Positions 26,968-35,342 of a DNA stretch of 64,000 bases are shown here, in pieces. Every line of letters begins with the position of its first letter. Positions within the stretch are counted from its first letter, which is position 1. Location: NCBI GenBank assembly GCA_041393395.1, contig JAWKKG010000002.1:434001-498000 (forward strand), in the 5' to 3' direction. The notes beneath the pieces are model-generated. The model was not told where the DNA came from. It saw nothing but the letters and a program-made list of their open reading frames with translations, and did no database searches. This DNA comes from JAGQIB01 sp041393395. GTDB taxonomy: Bacteria > ARS69. The position numbers were made by a program, and so were the translations under genes.

Positions 26968-29334
26968 TTGAACCTGCGTCGTTTCCGTCCCGTGCGCGCC
27001 GCCGCGCTCGGCATCGCCGCCCTCACGCTCGCTTCGAACGCGGTCGCCGTCCCCGGCGACGAGAACTGGGACACGAACTGGGCCCTCCGTGGCGCGAACG
27101 CCGAGGTCTTCGCGGTGGTCGAGTACGCCGGGGAGCTCGTGGTGGCGGGCTCGTTCACCGCGATCGGCGACGTGCCGGCCCTCGGCATCGCGGCCTGGGA
27201 CGGCTCGGCCTGGCACCCGCTCGGCCAGGGACTGACCGGCGACGTGGAGTGTGCCGTGGTCTGGAACGGCGATCTGTACGTGGGAGGCTTCTTCGATCTC
27301 GCGGACGGCACGCCGACCGGCGGCCTCGCGAAGTGGGACGGTTCGACCTGGACGCCGGAGATCGGCGGCGGAACGGACGGATACGTCTCGGATCTCGCGG
27401 TCTACGCGAACGACCTGGTGGTGATGGGCGATTTCACCGAGGTGGACGGCGGCACGTCCGTCGGCGGGATCGCGAGCTGGGACGGCAGCACGTGGGACAC
27501 GATGGACGGCGGCACGTTCGAGTATTTCACGGCCGTCACCGCGGACGCGAACTACCTCTACGTGGTGGGCGAGTTCACGGACGTGGGGGGTGTCTACGCC
27601 GAGAACATCGCGCGCTGGAACGGATCGTCGTGGAGCGCGCTCGGCTTCTCGGGCGGCCTCACCGACGACTTCGGTGATCCGTTCGGCGCGTACGCGGAGG
27701 ACGTCTACGCGTGGAACGGGCTCGTCGCCGTGTGCGGGCAGTTCCTGCAGGCGGGCGGCAACTCCCTCGAGAACTTCGCGGTCTGGAACGGATCCTCCTG
27801 GGGCACGCTCGGGAGCGCGCCGTTCTCGGGAGGCGCGTTCGCGATCGGCTCGTTCTCCGGCGGACTCGTGGTCACGGATGACTTCGGCTACGCGTCCCTG
27901 TGGAACGGCCTGTTCTGGAATCTCATCGGCTTCGGCGGCTACATCGGATCGATCGGCTCGTACGGATCGGATCTCGCGGTGGGCGGTCTGTTCCGTTCCA
28001 TGGGGAGCGCGCACGCGAAGAACGTCGCGCTCTACGACGGAAGCCAGTGGCACGAGCTCGCGACCGGCGACGGCGTCGACGGCTCGCTCGACGCGGTGCA
28101 CGAGTGGAACGGAATGCTGATCGCGGCCGGCGGTGGAAACACGCGCTTCGGCAACGTCACGGGATCGATCGTCGCGGCCTGGGACGGCACGCAGTGGACG
28201 AATCTCGGCGGCGGCGTGACCGGCAACTTCCTGCCGTACACGGTGGACCTGGTCACGCACGACGGCGATCTCGTGATCAACGGCTCTTTCGACTTCGCGG
28301 ACGGCGCGCCGGTCCCGGACTGTGCGCGCTGGGACGGCACGTCCTGGACCGGGGTGGGCAACAGCATGTTCGACGGCGGCATCGATCTCGAGGTGATCGG
28401 CAGCGACCTCTACGGGATCGCGTACCTGCCGGCCGCCTCCGTGTCGCGACTCGACGAAGGATCGAACACCTGGGTTGCCCTCGGCGTGATCACGGGGACA
28501 CCTTCCGCCTTCTCGTGCCTCGGGCAGTATGGCGGGCAGCTCCTCGCGGCCGGCGGGTTCTCGGAGATCAGCGGCGTGACGGCCAAAGGCATCGCTCTCT
28601 ACAACGGAACGACGTGGGAGCCGCTCGGTGCCGGCATCGTGGGCAACGTCAATGCGATGGCGGAGATCGGCGGCAACCTGTACGTGGCGGGCGGCTTCAC
28701 GCAGGCCGGTGGCGCGCCCGCGCTGAACGCCGCGGTCTGGGACGGCACCTCGTGGAGCCCGCTCGGCAGCGGTTTCACGTTCCGCGCGTTCGACGCGCTC
28801 GCGTTCGGGGGAGACTTCTTCGTCACCGGCGAGATGACGAGTGCCGGTGGCAATCCCGCGAACTACATCGCCCGGTGGACGGGGACCGCGTGGGAGGCGC
28901 TCGGTTCCGGATTCGATCAGGAAGGGCACGGGCTCGCGATCTGGAACGGAAAGCTCGTGGCGGGCGGCGACTTCACGAGCGCGGGCGGGAACTACAGCTC
29001 GTCGATCGCGACGTGGAGCGAGGGCGCCGCGTCCGACGCGCCGGTCGTGGCCGGCACCGCGACGTTCCTGGAGGCGCCGTCGCCGAATCCGTGCGTGGAG
29101 AGCACGCGGGTCGCGTTCACGCTCGAGCGCTCGGCGGCCGCGCGGCTCGAGATCGTGAACGTCGCGGGACGTCGCGTGCTGACGCGCCCGCTCGGCCGGC
29201 TCGACGCCGGTCGGCACACGGTGTCGTGGGACACGGAAGACGCGCAGGGGGCGCGCGTGGCCCCCGGCGTGTACTTCGTCACCCTGCGGACGACCGCCGG
29301 ATCGGCGACGCGACGCGTGACCGTGCTGCGCTAG
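26968..29334 (+). CDS. Secreted beta-propeller repeat protein with FlgD-like tail
   Basis: 788 residues from TTG 26968 with GAGGA five bases upstream. The signal peptide is 'RAAALGIAALTLASNAVAVPGDE'. About fifteen repeats of 'LYVGGxFTxxGGxxAxxIAxWDGSSWxxLGxG' make up the body, a WD-like propeller repeat, followed by the FlgD-like module ('SPNPCVESTRVAFTL', 'IVNVAGRRVL', 'WDTEDAQGARVAPGVYFVT', 'TRRVTVLR'). The repeat differs from that of the divergent gene at 23316, but both look like 'measure-and-report' propellers of unknown ligand. The stop TAG overlaps the stop of the convergent beta-helix gene through a shared CTAG. Confidence 0.88.
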   Translation: MNLRRFRPVRAAALGIAALTLASNAVAVPGDENWDTNWALRGANAEVFAVVEYAGELVVAGSFTAIGDVPALGIAAWDGSAWHPLGQGLTGDVECAVVWNGDLYVGGFFDLADGTPTGGLAKWDGSTWTPEIGGGTDGYVSDLAVYANDLVVMGDFTEVDGGTSVGGIASWDGSTWDTMDGGTFEYFTAVTADANYLYVVGEFTDVGGVYAENIARWNGSSWSALGFSGGLTDDFGDPFGAYAEDVYAWNGLVAVCGQFLQAGGNSLENFAVWNGSSWGTLGSAPFSGGAFAIGSFSGGLVVTDDFGYASLWNGLFWNLIGFGGYIGSIGSYGSDLAVGGLFRSMGSAHAKNVALYDGSQWHELATGDGVDGSLDAVHEWNGMLIAAGGGNTRFGNVTGSIVAAWDGTQWTNLGGGVTGNFLPYTVDLVTHDGDLVINGSFDFADGAPVPDCARWDGTSWTGVGNSMFDGGIDLEVIGSDLYGIAYLPAASVSRLDEGSNTWVALGVITGTPSAFSCLGQYGGQLLAAGGFSEISGVTAKGIALYNGTTWEPLGAGIVGNVNAMAEIGGNLYVAGGFTQAGGAPALNAAVWDGTSWSPLGSGFTFRAFDALAFGGDFFVTGEMTSAGGNPANYIARWTGTAWEALGSGFDQEGHGLAIWNGKLVAGGDFTSAGGNYSSSIATWSEGAASDAPVVAGTATFLEAPSPNPCVESTRVAFTLERSAAARLEIVNVAGRRVLTRPLGRLDAGRHTVSWDTEDAQGARVAPGVYFVTLRTTAGSATRRVTVLR

Positions 29335-30596
29335 TTCCGGTACATCTCCTTCACGCGCCCCCACGACATCGGGGCGACGGAGACCGTGCACACCCCGTAC
29401 AGCGCGCCGAGCGTGCCGCAGCCCGGCACGTCGCGCGCCGGGGAGAGGAGCTGGAGCGAGTAGAGACCCGGATCCGTCCCGATACAGGTGCGCGGTTCGC
29501 AGAACAGCGGATCGTCGGCGACGATCGTGGTTCCCCAGTTCACGAGGCCGGTCGCGGCCGCGGGGTTCACCGCCGAGCAGTCGATGAAGACGTTGCCGAT
29601 CGCGTAGATGTCCGGGCCCTCGGACGAGGAGCAGTTCGCGCCGATCACGGATTGCGTGACGGTGCACGTTCCCGAGGCGACGACGAGGCCGCCGCCGATC
29701 GCTGCGCGGTTGCCGGCGATCGTGGTGCGGGTGATCGTGGTGTTTCCGGTCGAGTAGACCCCTCCGCCGGTTCCCTGCGTTCCGTTCTCCGCGATCAGGC
29801 AGCCTTCGAACGAGGCCGATCCTCCGGCGAAGACACCTCCTCCGAAGAATGGCCCTTGAAGAAACCCGCCGTGGCCGTTCCGGACGATCGCGGTGGATGC
29901 GAGTCGCGGTGCCCCGCCCGAGATGAAGACTGCGGCGCCGGAACTCAGCCAGGTGCCGTTCGCTTCGATGAGACAGCCGGTCACGGTGGCCGACGATTGA
30001 ACGAGCGCGAGCGCAATCCCCGCGCTCTGGCGTACGACGCAATTCTCGAAGGTCGGATCGCCTTCGAAGACGCCTACCACTTGGACTCCCCCTACGTCCC
30101 CAGTGCACTCGGTCACGACCACGTTCCGCACGATGGGAGAGGCGCCGTCGATCGCGATCGCCGTACCGCCGAGTTCGTCGATGCCGACGACCGGGCAGCC
30201 GTCGCCCGACGCGCGCGTGATCGTGACGCCGTCGAGCACGGAGTCGGAATCCTCTCCCGTGCGGAAGATGAATCCCCTCACATTGCACTCGCCTCCACCG
30301 CCGTGAGCATATTCCGCGTCGACCACGCACGTTTCCGGGTTCCCGCTCACGGAACGAATCGTGATCGCCTTCCCGAGGAAATCGATGTCGCGGTTTCCGA
30401 CACCCGTGAACGTGCCGTTCGCCAGCTCGATCACGTCACCATCCGTCGCGGCGTCGATCGCTGCCTGGATGGTGGCGAAGTCCCCGGTCCCGTCCGGCAG
30501 GACGTTCCAGGTGGTGGCTCGACTCGAAGACGCGCCGGCGAGGAGCACGAGCGCCGCCGGCACGAGCGCGGATCGGTGGTGGTAGCTACGGTTCAT
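29331..30596 (-). CDS. Secreted right-handed beta-helix protein, paralogue 1, SWGRxKxxYR ending
   Basis: 421 residues from ATG 30596 (AGGGAG upstream). After a signal peptide the protein begins 'TTWNVLPDGTGDFATIQAAI', the classic start of a pectate-lyase/NosD-like parallel beta-helix. Coils such as 'GCLIEANGTWLSSGAAVF', 'NTTITRTTIAGNRAAIGGGL' and 'CTVTQSVIGANCSSSEGPDIY' follow. Near the end are 'FCEPRTC', 'SPARDVPGCGTLGALYGVC' and the terminal 'MSWGRVKEMYRN'. It is a tandem duplicate of the gene at 30607, 10 bp away. The role could be polysaccharide binding or degradation, but no catalytic residues are evident. Confidence 0.88.
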   Translation of the reverse strand: MNRSYHHRSALVPAALVLLAGASSSRATTWNVLPDGTGDFATIQAAIDAATDGDVIELANGTFTGVGNRDIDFLGKAITIRSVSGNPETCVVDAEYAHGGGGECNVRGFIFRTGEDSDSVLDGVTITRASGDGCPVVGIDELGGTAIAIDGASPIVRNVVVTECTGDVGGVQVVGVFEGDPTFENCVVRQSAGIALALVQSSATVTGCLIEANGTWLSSGAAVFISGGAPRLASTAIVRNGHGGFLQGPFFGGGVFAGGSASFEGCLIAENGTQGTGGGVYSTGNTTITRTTIAGNRAAIGGGLVVASGTCTVTQSVIGANCSSSEGPDIYAIGNVFIDCSAVNPAAATGLVNWGTTIVADDPLFCEPRTCIGTDPGLYSLQLLSPARDVPGCGTLGALYGVCTVSVAPMSWGRVKEMYRN

Positions 30597-30606
30597 GTTC
30601 GTCTCC

Positions 30607-31875
30607 CTAGGGACGGCGGGAATCGGTTCGGTACAGATCCTTGAGGCGCCCCCACGTCATCGGGGCGATGGAAACCGTGCACACCCCGTAGAGCGCACCG
30701 AGGGTGCCGCAGCCCGGCACGTCGCGGGCGGGGGAGAGGAGCTGGAGCGAATAGAGTCCCTCGTCCGACGGCGGGTCCTCGCAGGTCCGCGGCTCGCAGA
30801 ACAGCGGGTCCGCCGCGACGATCGTCGCACCCCAGGAAACAAGGCCCGGCCCCGATACGCGCGATGCATCCACCGCGGTGCAATCGAGGGAGACCTGACC
30901 CGAGGGGGACACGTGCACGTCCGGTCCGTCCGTGGTCGAACAGTTCGCGCCGATCACCGACTGTGTGATCGTGCAGGATCCCCTCACGAGCAGGCCGCCG
31001 CCCGTGATCGCCCGGTTGCCGGCGATCGTCGTGCGGGTCACGGTGAGGTTCGCGCCGGGATCGACCACGATGCCGGCGCCGGTTCCGTCCAGGTAGTTCT
31101 CTGCGATCAGGCAGCCGTCGAGGGTCGGCGTGCCGGCCTGCACGAGAACGCCTGCTCCGACGTCGCCCCCGATCCCCAGGTTGCCGTTTCGGCGGATCGC
31201 GGTCGAGGTGACGAGCGGAGCCCCCCCGTCCACCGCGAGCGTTGCACCGGAGCTCACGCCGCCGCCGTAGTTGGACTCCAGGATGCAGCCCGTTACGGTG
31301 GCATTCGAGTCCACGAGTTCGAGCGCATTCCCCCAGTTCCCGCGGAACACGCAGTCCTCGAACCGGGGGGCGCCGCCTCGTGCGCGAACCACTGTCCCGT
31401 GGCCTTCGACCGGAGCGTTGTCGCGGAAGACCACGCGGCGGAGAGTAGGACTCGAGTCGGTCAGCAGAACGGTCGCGAAGTCGATGCACTCTCCGACGTC
31501 GCCCGCGCCGTCCTGGTGATTCTGGATCGTCACCGCCTCGAGCACGGAGCCGGGGCCCTCTTGCTGTCCGAAGCGGACGCCCGGGAACTCGCATAGGCCC
31601 ATGTTGTCCTGCAGGCCGAGGCGGCACGACTCCGGGTTCCCGCTCGCCGAACGCACGGTGATCGCCTTGCCGAGGAAGTCGAGCGCGTCGTTGCCGGCGC
31701 CCGTGAAAGTTCCGTCACCGAGCTCGATCACGTCGCCGTCCGTCGCGGCGTCGATGGCGGCCTGGATGGTGGCGAAGTCGCCGGTGCCGTCCGGCAGGAC
31801 GTTCCAGGTCGTGGCCGACGCCGGCGACGCGAGCAACAGGAAGAGGGCGGGAGCCGTCCGCGCCGGGATTCGCAT
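30607..31875 (-). CDS. Secreted right-handed beta-helix protein, paralogue 2, SWGRxKxxYR-type ending
   Basis: 422 residues with a signal peptide ending 'LLLASPASA'. The first ~45 mature residues ('TTWNVLPDGTGDFATIQAAI', 'DAATDGDVIELGDGTFTG') are nearly identical to paralogue 1, as is the C-terminal block ('SLQLLSPARDVPGCGTLGAL'); the middle coils have diverged. It ends 'MTWGRLKDLYR' plus six residues. Being upstream, it is read first, with paralogue 1 starting 10 bp after its stop. Conserved ends with a divergent middle suggest recent duplication, with the helix face under different selection. Confidence 0.88.
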   Translation of the reverse strand: MRIPARTAPALFLLLASPASATTWNVLPDGTGDFATIQAAIDAATDGDVIELGDGTFTGAGNDALDFLGKAITVRSASGNPESCRLGLQDNMGLCEFPGVRFGQQEGPGSVLEAVTIQNHQDGAGDVGECIDFATVLLTDSSPTLRRVVFRDNAPVEGHGTVVRARGGAPRFEDCVFRGNWGNALELVDSNATVTGCILESNYGGGVSSGATLAVDGGAPLVTSTAIRRNGNLGIGGDVGAGVLVQAGTPTLDGCLIAENYLDGTGAGIVVDPGANLTVTRTTIAGNRAITGGGLLVRGSCTITQSVIGANCSTTDGPDVHVSPSGQVSLDCTAVDASRVSGPGLVSWGATIVAADPLFCEPRTCEDPPSDEGLYSLQLLSPARDVPGCGTLGALYGVCTVSIAPMTWGRLKDLYRTDSRRP

Positions 31876-31949
31876 CGAGGCCCTCCGAGCGGGTGGAACC
31901 GGGGGGAACCCGAGGTTCGCACATGGCAGGGGGGCAGAGAAAGCAATTT

Positions 31950-31982
31950 GCCCGGGCCCCCCGCAATTGGGGACGCCCGGGC
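31950..31982 (-). terminator. Terminator-like hairpin after the metalloprotease-RCC1 gene
   Basis: On the minus strand GCCCGGGC...CCCC pairs with GGGG...GCCCGGGC around AATTG, followed by AAATTGCTTTCTC. It lies about 56 bp after the stop at 32038 and just upstream of the beta-helix gene start at 31875. Confidence 0.6.
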
Positions 31983-32037
31983 TGTTTCGCCGCGGGTCGA
32001 TTTCCGCGGAAGCGGGTGCCTCCGCGGAAGGGGTGCC

Positions 32038-35000
32038 TCAGCGGAGGCGCGTCACCCGCCGCGAGAGGGCCCCGTCTCCGGTCTCGAGGCGAAGGAAGTA
32101 GATGCCGGCCGCGGTCTCCGACCCCGCGTCGTCTCGTCCGTCCCACGCGATTGCGTGGCGGCCCGCCGGGCGGAGCTCGTCCAGCAGGTCGCGTACGAGT
32201 CGCCCGGAGACGTCGTAGACGCGCACCGACACGGGACCCGCCGCCGGCATCGCGAAGTCGATCGACGTCTCCGCGCGGAACGGATTCGGATGGCTCGCGA
32301 GCTCGGTGCCGGTCGGCAGCGCGGCCACGTTCGGCGCGTCCGTCGCGGTCGCCGGGAGTCCGAACGCGTAGACGTTGCGGAAGCCCGCCGCGAATCCCGT
32401 GACCCCGCCGATCCCGGGCACTTCGAGCGGCGCGTTCGACGTGGGCGGCAACGCGGTGCCGAACACGGACGCCACATTCTGTCCCCAGACGCGGAGCGAG
32501 CCGTCGATCAGGAGAGCCATGGACCACGGGTTTGCGCTGCCGTCGATCCGCACCGGCAGCACGAGACCGGGGATGATCACGGGAAGGAGGTTCGTGCTGG
32601 GTGCGGCCGGATTGCCCATCGTGCCGAAGACGTTGCTGCCCCAGGCGTAGGCGATCGACCCGCTGACGATCGCGTAGCCGTTGAGCCAGCCGGCACCGAT
32701 CGACACGACGTTCGACAGGCCCGCGACCTGGACCGGCACCGCGCTGTCCGTGCCGAGTCCGTCGCCGAGCTCACCGCTGCCCCCCTCGCCCCAGGCCCAC
32801 AGCGTACCGTCGGCCTTGAGCGCGTAACACGTCTGCGGACCGGCCGCGATCGCCTTGACCCCGAACAACCCCGGCACCGCGGTCGGCACGAGGAGGCGTC
32901 CGCCGAACGTGCCCTGCCCGAGCTGGCCGGCGTAGTTCTCGCCCCAGGTTTCCACGGTGCCGTCCGCGAGGAGCGCCATGCCGTGGTAGTCGCCGGCCGC
33001 GATCGCGACCACGCATCCGCTGTTCTGGACCTCGACCGGCACCGCGCTCTGCGTCGTGGAGCCGTTGCCGAGCAAGCCGTTGTTGTAGCCCCACGAGCGG
33101 ACCGTGCCGTCGAACAGCAGGGCGAAGTTCGCGTACGACGCGGCGGCCACCTGCGCCGCGGGCTCCAGGTCGATCGCGGTGGGCGTCGCGATCGTGCCGG
33201 AGAAGGTGCCGTTGCCGAGCTCACCCCACTGCTGCTTGCCCCAGGTGAGAACGGTGCCGTTCGAGCGCAATGCGATCGCGGCCTCCCGGCCCCCGTCCGC
33301 CGACGAGACGTCGTACAGCAGCGGATGCGCCTGCGGCTCGGCGATCGTGCCGCCCAGCGAGCCGATTCCCACGATGCCGTCCGTGTTGTCTCCCCACGTC
33401 GCGAGCGGAGCCGGCGCGGAGGATCGCCCCGCGCTCACGAAGATCGGCGCGCTCGCCGAGGACTGGCTGCCGTCGCAGAGGCTCACGCGGCAACGGAACT
33501 CACCTCCCGTGAACGAGTTCACCGCCGCGATCGTCAGCGTGGGCGTGGTCGATCCGGTGAAATCCGAGTTGTCGACGAGCTCGAATCCGTTCCGCATCCA
33601 CTGGTACTGGAGCAGGAGGCCGTTGCCGGTCACCTGCAGCTGAACCGAGTCGCCGGGCCGGACGAGCTGGCAATCCGCCGGCTCGGAGGTGACCTCGGGC
33701 GCCGGCAGCGGGAAGCCGAACGTCGAGTCGGCGTTCGTCGCGGTCGACCAGAAGTCCTGCACGAGCGCCGGGTAATGGTTGCGGAAGCCGGCGAGGAACT
33801 CGAACACGTCGTCCGGATCGTCGTCACGGATCACCGCGAGGATCTCGTCGCTGCCGAGAGAGAGCGCATCCATGCTGCAGTCCGCGGGCGGACCGTCGTG
33901 ATCGTCCTGCGCGAGACCGATACCGTCTTCGATGTCACGGAGCAGGGCCATGATCGACCCTTCGGTCATCGCGCCCCAGTAGGTGTTCCCGTCCTGCGAA
34001 CACGCCTGAAGGCCGTCTTCCCAGTAGCGGGACTCGTTCGTGGCGCTCCAGGGCGTGGTGCCGTACCGCGTGGGGTACGTGCGAGCCACCGCGCCGCCGT
34101 ACCAGTCGGCCCAGCCCTCCTGCCAGCCGTCCGAGTTGTTCTCGGGACACCACAGGCAGTGGCCGGGGTTCGGCGAGTCGCAGAAGCCGTTCGAGTAGTT
34201 CGGCGTGGAGAGCGTGCCGTACAGGTCGTGCAGGTAGTGGGCGAACTCGTGGGCGTGCGAGACCTCGTTCCAGGTCCGGTTGCTCGCCACGCGAATCCGG
34301 CCGGCCGAATAGGACGTGGAGTTCGGATCGGGCCAGGTCACGAACACTGCTCCCGGCTGCCAGCCGGTCTGTTCGAACGCGTGACGCCGGGCACGAACGA
34401 GATCCGAGAGTACGTGCAGCGCGCCATGCTCCGCGGTATCGGACGGCGACATCACGCCGAAGTCGATGAAGTTCCCGGTGAAGTCGGGGATCACGCTCGT
34501 GGTCCAGCCGTACGGGATCTGGAAGAAGTCGTCCGGTTGCACGACGGCCTCGTCCGTTTCGCAACGGATGATCAAGTAGATGTCCGGATCGTCGCAGCCG
34601 GTGATGTCGCAGTCGTCCCAGACCGTTTCGACGTCGAAGTGACCGTTCGGCTCGGTCACGAACGTGGTGATCACCTCGCTGTCGATCGTGTCCTCGTCCA
34701 TCACGTAGATCATCACGCCGTCCGCGCCGACGCTGGCTCCACCGTCGACCTGGTAGGTCACGTAGCCGGTGAAGCGTAGCGTCTGATCGCGACCGGGGCC
34801 GCGGTTCTCGCGCCCGACTCGTGGTTCGCCGTCGCGGTACGTGATGGGATGGGGAGTGGAGATCTTCTCGCGCCATCGAGGGCCGACGCGCAGCGTGCGG
34901 TGGACCTCGACGCCGTCGAAGCGGAACTCGATCTCGATCGGAGCCTCGGGATCGAGCGGGCGACCGTGGAACGAGACCTCGACCGGCTCGTTCGCGGCCA

Positions 35001-35250
35001 GGTCGGAGGGCGTCGCCGAGTGGGCAAGGCCGGTCCAGCCGTCGCCGTGGAGCGTGAAGTCCGAGATCCGGCCGGAGGCCAGCGCGAGCAACTGCAGGGT
35101 TCCGGCGAACTCCGTCCCCGCGGCGGCCGGCGATGTCGGGCCGTCCCAGACGACCTCCACCGGCGGTCCCACGGTGGCGAGACCGCGAACGGGAAGGAAG
35201 AGCGCCGCCAGGGCGACGAGGGACAGCAGCGAGCGACGGGAACGCGACAT
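32038..35250 (-). CDS. Secreted zinc-metalloprotease-like / Ig / RCC1-repeat fusion with FlgD-like tail
   Basis: 1,070 residues from ATG 35250 (CGGAG upstream), signal peptide 'SLLSLVALAALFLPVRGLA'. Residues about 130-460 contain 'HAHEFAHYLHDLYG' (HExxH at 334-338) and 'GWQEGWADWYGG' with Glu378 as the probable third ligand, a gluzincin arrangement. Then an Ig-like domain ('GDSVQLQVTGNGLLLQYQWMRNG' ... 'GGEFRCRVSLCDG'). Six or seven RCC1/BNR-type repeats follow ('ALRSNGTVLTWGKQQWGELGNG', 'ALLADGTVETWGENYAGQLGQG', 'ALKADGTLWAWGEGGSGELGDG'), and last the FlgD-like module ending 'SRRVTRLR'. It is probably a surface or released protease with a seven-bladed propeller. Divergent from the TPR-CHAT gene. 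Confidence 0.88.
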   Translation of the reverse strand: MSRSRRSLLSLVALAALFLPVRGLATVGPPVEVVWDGPTSPAAAGTEFAGTLQLLALASGRISDFTLHGDGWTGLAHSATPSDLAANEPVEVSFHGRPLDPEAPIEIEFRFDGVEVHRTLRVGPRWREKISTPHPITYRDGEPRVGRENRGPGRDQTLRFTGYVTYQVDGGASVGADGVMIYVMDEDTIDSEVITTFVTEPNGHFDVETVWDDCDITGCDDPDIYLIIRCETDEAVVQPDDFFQIPYGWTTSVIPDFTGNFIDFGVMSPSDTAEHGALHVLSDLVRARRHAFEQTGWQPGAVFVTWPDPNSTSYSAGRIRVASNRTWNEVSHAHEFAHYLHDLYGTLSTPNYSNGFCDSPNPGHCLWCPENNSDGWQEGWADWYGGAVARTYPTRYGTTPWSATNESRYWEDGLQACSQDGNTYWGAMTEGSIMALLRDIEDGIGLAQDDHDGPPADCSMDALSLGSDEILAVIRDDDPDDVFEFLAGFRNHYPALVQDFWSTATNADSTFGFPLPAPEVTSEPADCQLVRPGDSVQLQVTGNGLLLQYQWMRNGFELVDNSDFTGSTTPTLTIAAVNSFTGGEFRCRVSLCDGSQSSASAPIFVSAGRSSAPAPLATWGDNTDGIVGIGSLGGTIAEPQAHPLLYDVSSADGGREAAIALRSNGTVLTWGKQQWGELGNGTFSGTIATPTAIDLEPAAQVAAASYANFALLFDGTVRSWGYNNGLLGNGSTTQSAVPVEVQNSGCVVAIAAGDYHGMALLADGTVETWGENYAGQLGQGTFGGRLLVPTAVPGLFGVKAIAAGPQTCYALKADGTLWAWGEGGSGELGDGLGTDSAVPVQVAGLSNVVSIGAGWLNGYAIVSGSIAYAWGSNVFGTMGNPAAPSTNLLPVIIPGLVLPVRIDGSANPWSMALLIDGSLRVWGQNVASVFGTALPPTSNAPLEVPGIGGVTGFAAGFRNVYAFGLPATATDAPNVAALPTGTELASHPNPFRAETSIDFAMPAAGPVSVRVYDVSGRLVRDLLDELRPAGRHAIAWDGRDDAGSETAAGIYFLRLETGDGALSRRVTRLR

Positions 35251-35342
35251 GGTGGACTCCGGGATCGGGGTACTCCGGGGTGAACGCAGCGAACCCCGGG
35301 ACCGAACAGCGCCGTCACCGATTCTCCGTGGCATAATCCGGC

